Shown here piece after piece: positions 3,307 through 6,008 of a stretch of 6,008 nucleotides of DNA. Below the pieces are notes generated by a model. That model saw nothing but the letters and a program-made list of their open reading frames with translations, made no database searches and was not told where the DNA came from. The stretch comes from Bacteroidia bacterium (GTDB taxonomy: Bacteria > Bacteroidota > Bacteroidia > JAESSM01 > NORP286), in assembly GCA_016764115.1 (NCBI GenBank), contig JAESSM010000237.1, positions 1 to 6,008 on the forward strand. The letters run 5' to 3'. Position 1 is the first letter of the stretch. Each line of letters opens with the position of its first letter. Both the position numbers and the translations under genes were made by a program.

Positions 3307-6008
3307 ATGCTAAGTTCTCCCACAAGATATCTTATTATCATCGGTTTTCTTATTGTCTCAGCCCAATTAACGGCTCAGAATCTTAATAATCTAAAGTCTA
3401 AAACTGTTCTATTTATTGGCGATTCAGTTAAACTCGATTCTCTTAGTATTATCCCCGGGTCAGTCATTATTCAAAGTACTGATGGTAATATTATTCCTGA
3501 TTCAGTTTATGAGATAAACTTTTCCAATTCAATTTTTAAATGGGTTCAGAAAATCGAAATAGATTCATTTAAAGTAAGTTATCGGGTTTTACCATATGAA
3601 TTTGGCCGTCATTTTTATAAAAAACCAACAAGTTTGATAGATAAGAATCAGGAGTACATTGAAAATCCGTTTTATTTTAGTTATAAAAATCAAAGTGAAG
3701 AGGATGTTTTCGGGTTAGGAGAGTTAAAAAGAACCGGTAGCATCGCAAGAGGAATTACAATTGGTAACAACCAAGATCTTGTGGTTAATTCACACCTAAA
3801 CCTTCAGTTAGCTGGAAAATTGAACGATGAAGTAGAGATCATCGCAGCCATTACAGACGAGAATATACCATTTCAACCGGAAGGAAATACGCAACAATTA
3901 CAGGAATTTGATAAAGTATTCATTCAATTGAAGCATACAAAGGGGTCTATGATTGTAGGTGATTTTGCTGTAAAAAGCCATGGCGGTTATTTCATGAAAT
4001 TGAACAAGAAAGTTCAAGGAGGGAGCCTTAGCTCAAAAAAATATAAGATTTCACCGAAAGAATACATGAAAACAGCTGCAAGCTATGCTGTTTCTAAAGG
4101 GAAATATTCCAAGCAAGAAATTAAAATAGAAGAAGGAAATCAAGGCCCATATCGGTTACTTGGTAACAATGGTGAGACTTTCATAATCGTTTTGTCCGGA
4201 ACAGAAAGGGTATTTATAGATGGAGAGAAAATGGTACGAGGCGAAGAACATGATTACACTATCAATTACAACACATCTGAAGTAACTTTTACAGCCAATA
4301 GATTAATTACCAAAGACAGCAGGGTGGTTATTGAATTTGAATACTCCGATAAAAACTATGTCCGGTCACTTTTGCATTTAAGTAATGATTATGAACGAAA
4401 TAAGTTGAAGATCAGTTTCAACATGGTTTCTGAGCAGGATAATAAAAACAAACCATTTGAACAGGAAATATCCGATTCACAAAAAGACTTTTTGGATCAA
4501 GTTGGAGACAGCCTTCAAAATGCACTTGTTAAAAGCATTGATAGTACCGGGTTTGTTACTGATCGTGTGATGTATCAGCTGGTAGATAGTGTTCATTACG
4601 ATTCCATTGTTGGTGGATTCATAAGTTATGATTCAGTGTTGGTCTATTCCACGGATCCAAATATTGCATTGTATCAGTCTGCATTTTCTTATGTGGGGAC
4701 CAATAATGGAAATTACAAACAAAAGATCACTTCTATAAACGGAAGAATATTTGAGTGGGTAGCTCCCGCTGCCGGAATTCTACAAGGTGATTATGAACCC
4801 ATACAACTGTTGATTACGCCCAAGCAACAACAACTGTATACTTTGGGTGCTCAATACACTTTCTCAAAGAATTCTAATTTGACACTAGAATCTGCGTTAA
4901 GCAATACTGATATCAACCAATTTTCTAAAAAACACAACTCAGATGATGTTGGAAAAGCTTTAAAGTTGTCATATACTTTTAGGAGAACTTTAGGTAAAGA
5001 TAGAGCTGACAGTATCAAAAACTCAAAGAATTGGATATTTCAAACCAAGATGCACGCAGAGTATACAGATAAATATTTCAAGCCCATTGAGAACTACCGA
5101 CCAATTGAATTTACCCGAGATTGGAACCTAAATGACATTCGGCAGTTGGAAGATGAATTGATAAGTTCGGTCAATGTTGGGCTAAACAAACAAAAAACCG
5201 GACATGTAAATTACAAGTTCACCTCATTTAATAAGGGAACTATATATAATGCATATAAGAATTCGATCTTTTCAGATCTTCGATGGAAGAAATTGCATTT
5301 TGTAACCAGATCGAGTTTATTGAATGCAACATTAACAAATTCTAAAACTCAATTTATCAGGCCATTGGTTGATGTCTCACGTACATTTAAATATTGGGTT
5401 TTTGGTCTAAAGGGAGATTTTGAAGAGAATCGAATTACTGACCTAACAAGTAATCAACTCTCTAACAAAAGTTTTAAATATGATCTCTATAAAATTTATT
5501 TCAGAAATAATGATTCATTAAAAAATAAATTTGAATTAGACTATACACAAAGGAAAGATTATGTTCCTGTAAATAATCAATTTAGCTCCACTACACTTGG
5601 TAAAACTTTTAATTTTAAAACCGAGTTGGTTAATAACACAAAAAACCAGTTAAGAGTGGGCGCAACTTATCGCGAATTGACGATTTCTGATACAGCACTT
5701 TCTTCAATACAACCAGACAAATCATTACTAAGCAGATTTGAATACAATACTTCATTGTCGAAAGGGTTTATTAGGCTAAGAACGTACTATGAACTTGGAA
5801 CTGGACAGGAGCAAAAGAGATTAATAACTTTTGAAAGGGTCATAGATGGTAGGGGAGTATTTATTTACACGGGTGATGCTAATGAAAATGGTTTTAATGA
5901 TGTTGAAGAGTATGAGATTGCTCGTGCCGGAGAGCCGGGAGATTATATCAGGATAATTATTCCAACTAACGAATATATTGAATCGTTCACCAATAAATTT
6001 TCACAATC
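3307..6008 (+). CDS. Large secreted outer-membrane protein, probably beta-barrel, conserved Bacteroidota type; 3' end outside window
   Basis: Nine hundred codons are visible without a stop. Residues 1-23 (MLSSPTRYLIIIGFLIVSAQLTA) form a Sec signal peptide with likely cleavage before QN. The region around 144-208 carries GSIARGITIGNNQDLVVNS and, at 193-208, GNTQQLQEFDKVFIQL. I recognise this signature from large hypothetical outer-membrane proteins of Bacteroidota that are distantly reminiscent of the gliding/secretion protein SprA. The middle holds many alternating polar/hydrophobic strands rich in Tyr, Ser and Asn. Residues about 550-830 look like consecutive membrane beta-strands, so an outer-membrane barrel is inferred. 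At 857-868 the sequence DANENGFNDVEE has the acidic spacing of an EF-hand-like calcium loop (positions 1, 3, 5, 9, 12). It is followed by the family-like YIRIIIPTNEYIESF (880 onward). The exact role is unknown. The start is supported by AGAGGAAG just upstream. Confidence 0.85.
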   Translation, partial: MLSSPTRYLIIIGFLIVSAQLTAQNLNNLKSKTVLFIGDSVKLDSLSIIPGSVIIQSTDGNIIPDSVYEINFSNSIFKWVQKIEIDSFKVSYRVLPYEFGRHFYKKPTSLIDKNQEYIENPFYFSYKNQSEEDVFGLGELKRTGSIARGITIGNNQDLVVNSHLNLQLAGKLNDEVEIIAAITDENIPFQPEGNTQQLQEFDKVFIQLKHTKGSMIVGDFAVKSHGGYFMKLNKKVQGGSLSSKKYKISPKEYMKTAASYAVSKGKYSKQEIKIEEGNQGPYRLLGNNGETFIIVLSGTERVFIDGEKMVRGEEHDYTINYNTSEVTFTANRLITKDSRVVIEFEYSDKNYVRSLLHLSNDYERNKLKISFNMVSEQDNKNKPFEQEISDSQKDFLDQVGDSLQNALVKSIDSTGFVTDRVMYQLVDSVHYDSIVGGFISYDSVLVYSTDPNIALYQSAFSYVGTNNGNYKQKITSINGRIFEWVAPAAGILQGDYEPIQLLITPKQQQLYTLGAQYTFSKNSNLTLESALSNTDINQFSKKHNSDDVGKALKLSYTFRRTLGKDRADSIKNSKNWIFQTKMHAEYTDKYFKPIENYRPIEFTRDWNLNDIRQLEDELISSVNVGLNKQKTGHVNYKFTSFNKGTIYNAYKNSIFSDLRWKKLHFVTRSSLLNATLTNSKTQFIRPLVDVSRTFKYWVFGLKGDFEENRITDLTSNQLSNKSFKYDLYKIYFRNNDSLKNKFELDYTQRKDYVPVNNQFSSTTLGKTFNFKTELVNNTKNQLRVGATYRELTISDTALSSIQPDKSLLSRFEYNTSLSKGFIRLRTYYELGTGQEQKRLITFERVIDGRGVFIYTGDANENGFNDVEEYEIARAGEPGDYIRIIIPTNEYIESFTNKFSQ

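Overview
The window looks like an AT-rich Bacteroidota chromosome, in the Flavobacteriia/Cytophagia range. This rests on a large outer-membrane protein carrying a GSIARGITIGNNQD / GNTQQLQEFDKVFIQL signature that I associate with Bacteroidota, a Bacteroidota-style lipoprotein (LLNSC lipobox followed by an acidic linker), the absence of clear sigma70-type promoters, and intergenic DNA rich in small repeats. No database search was possible, so family assignments come from motifs and memory.

Layout on the + strand: (1) bases 1-717, the 3' part of a multi-spanning membrane protein whose expected glycine-rich C-terminal tail continues in another frame to base 848. (2) Bases 849-955, a degenerate repeat stretch that becomes an exact 8-bp-period array of the core ACGAAT/ACGATT. 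(3) Bases 956-1990, an FAD-dependent oxidoreductase of the DAO type that has no usable start codon, because the array and an in-frame stop precede its Rossmann motif. Next, on the - strand, (4) bases 2719-2033, a lipoprotein with two EGF-like repeats and a C2-like C-terminal domain, convergent with the oxidoreductase. (5) Bases 2720-3171, about 450 bp without a convincing gene but with a run of inverted repeats: a composite hairpin of about 105 nt, a 13-bp hairpin with a 3-nt loop, and an 84-nt palindromic element. (6) Bases 3172-3258, a possible 28-residue single-span membrane peptide. (7) A second copy of the 8-bp array (3249-3297). (8) Base 3307 to the window end, the first 900 residues of a large, secreted, probably beta-barrel outer-membrane protein.

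The membrane protein and the oxidoreductase run in the same direction and probably formed a translationally coupled pair: the TAA ending the membrane protein's tail overlaps an ATG (TAATG) in the oxidoreductase frame. As sequenced, both genes carry a lesion within about 250 bp of each other, either real decay or sequence error. I see no evidence for a defence system, CRISPR array, transposase, tRNA or rRNA. The most unusual content is the repeated 8-bp array in front of two genes and the hairpin-rich intergenic region; neither is explained by the coding features.
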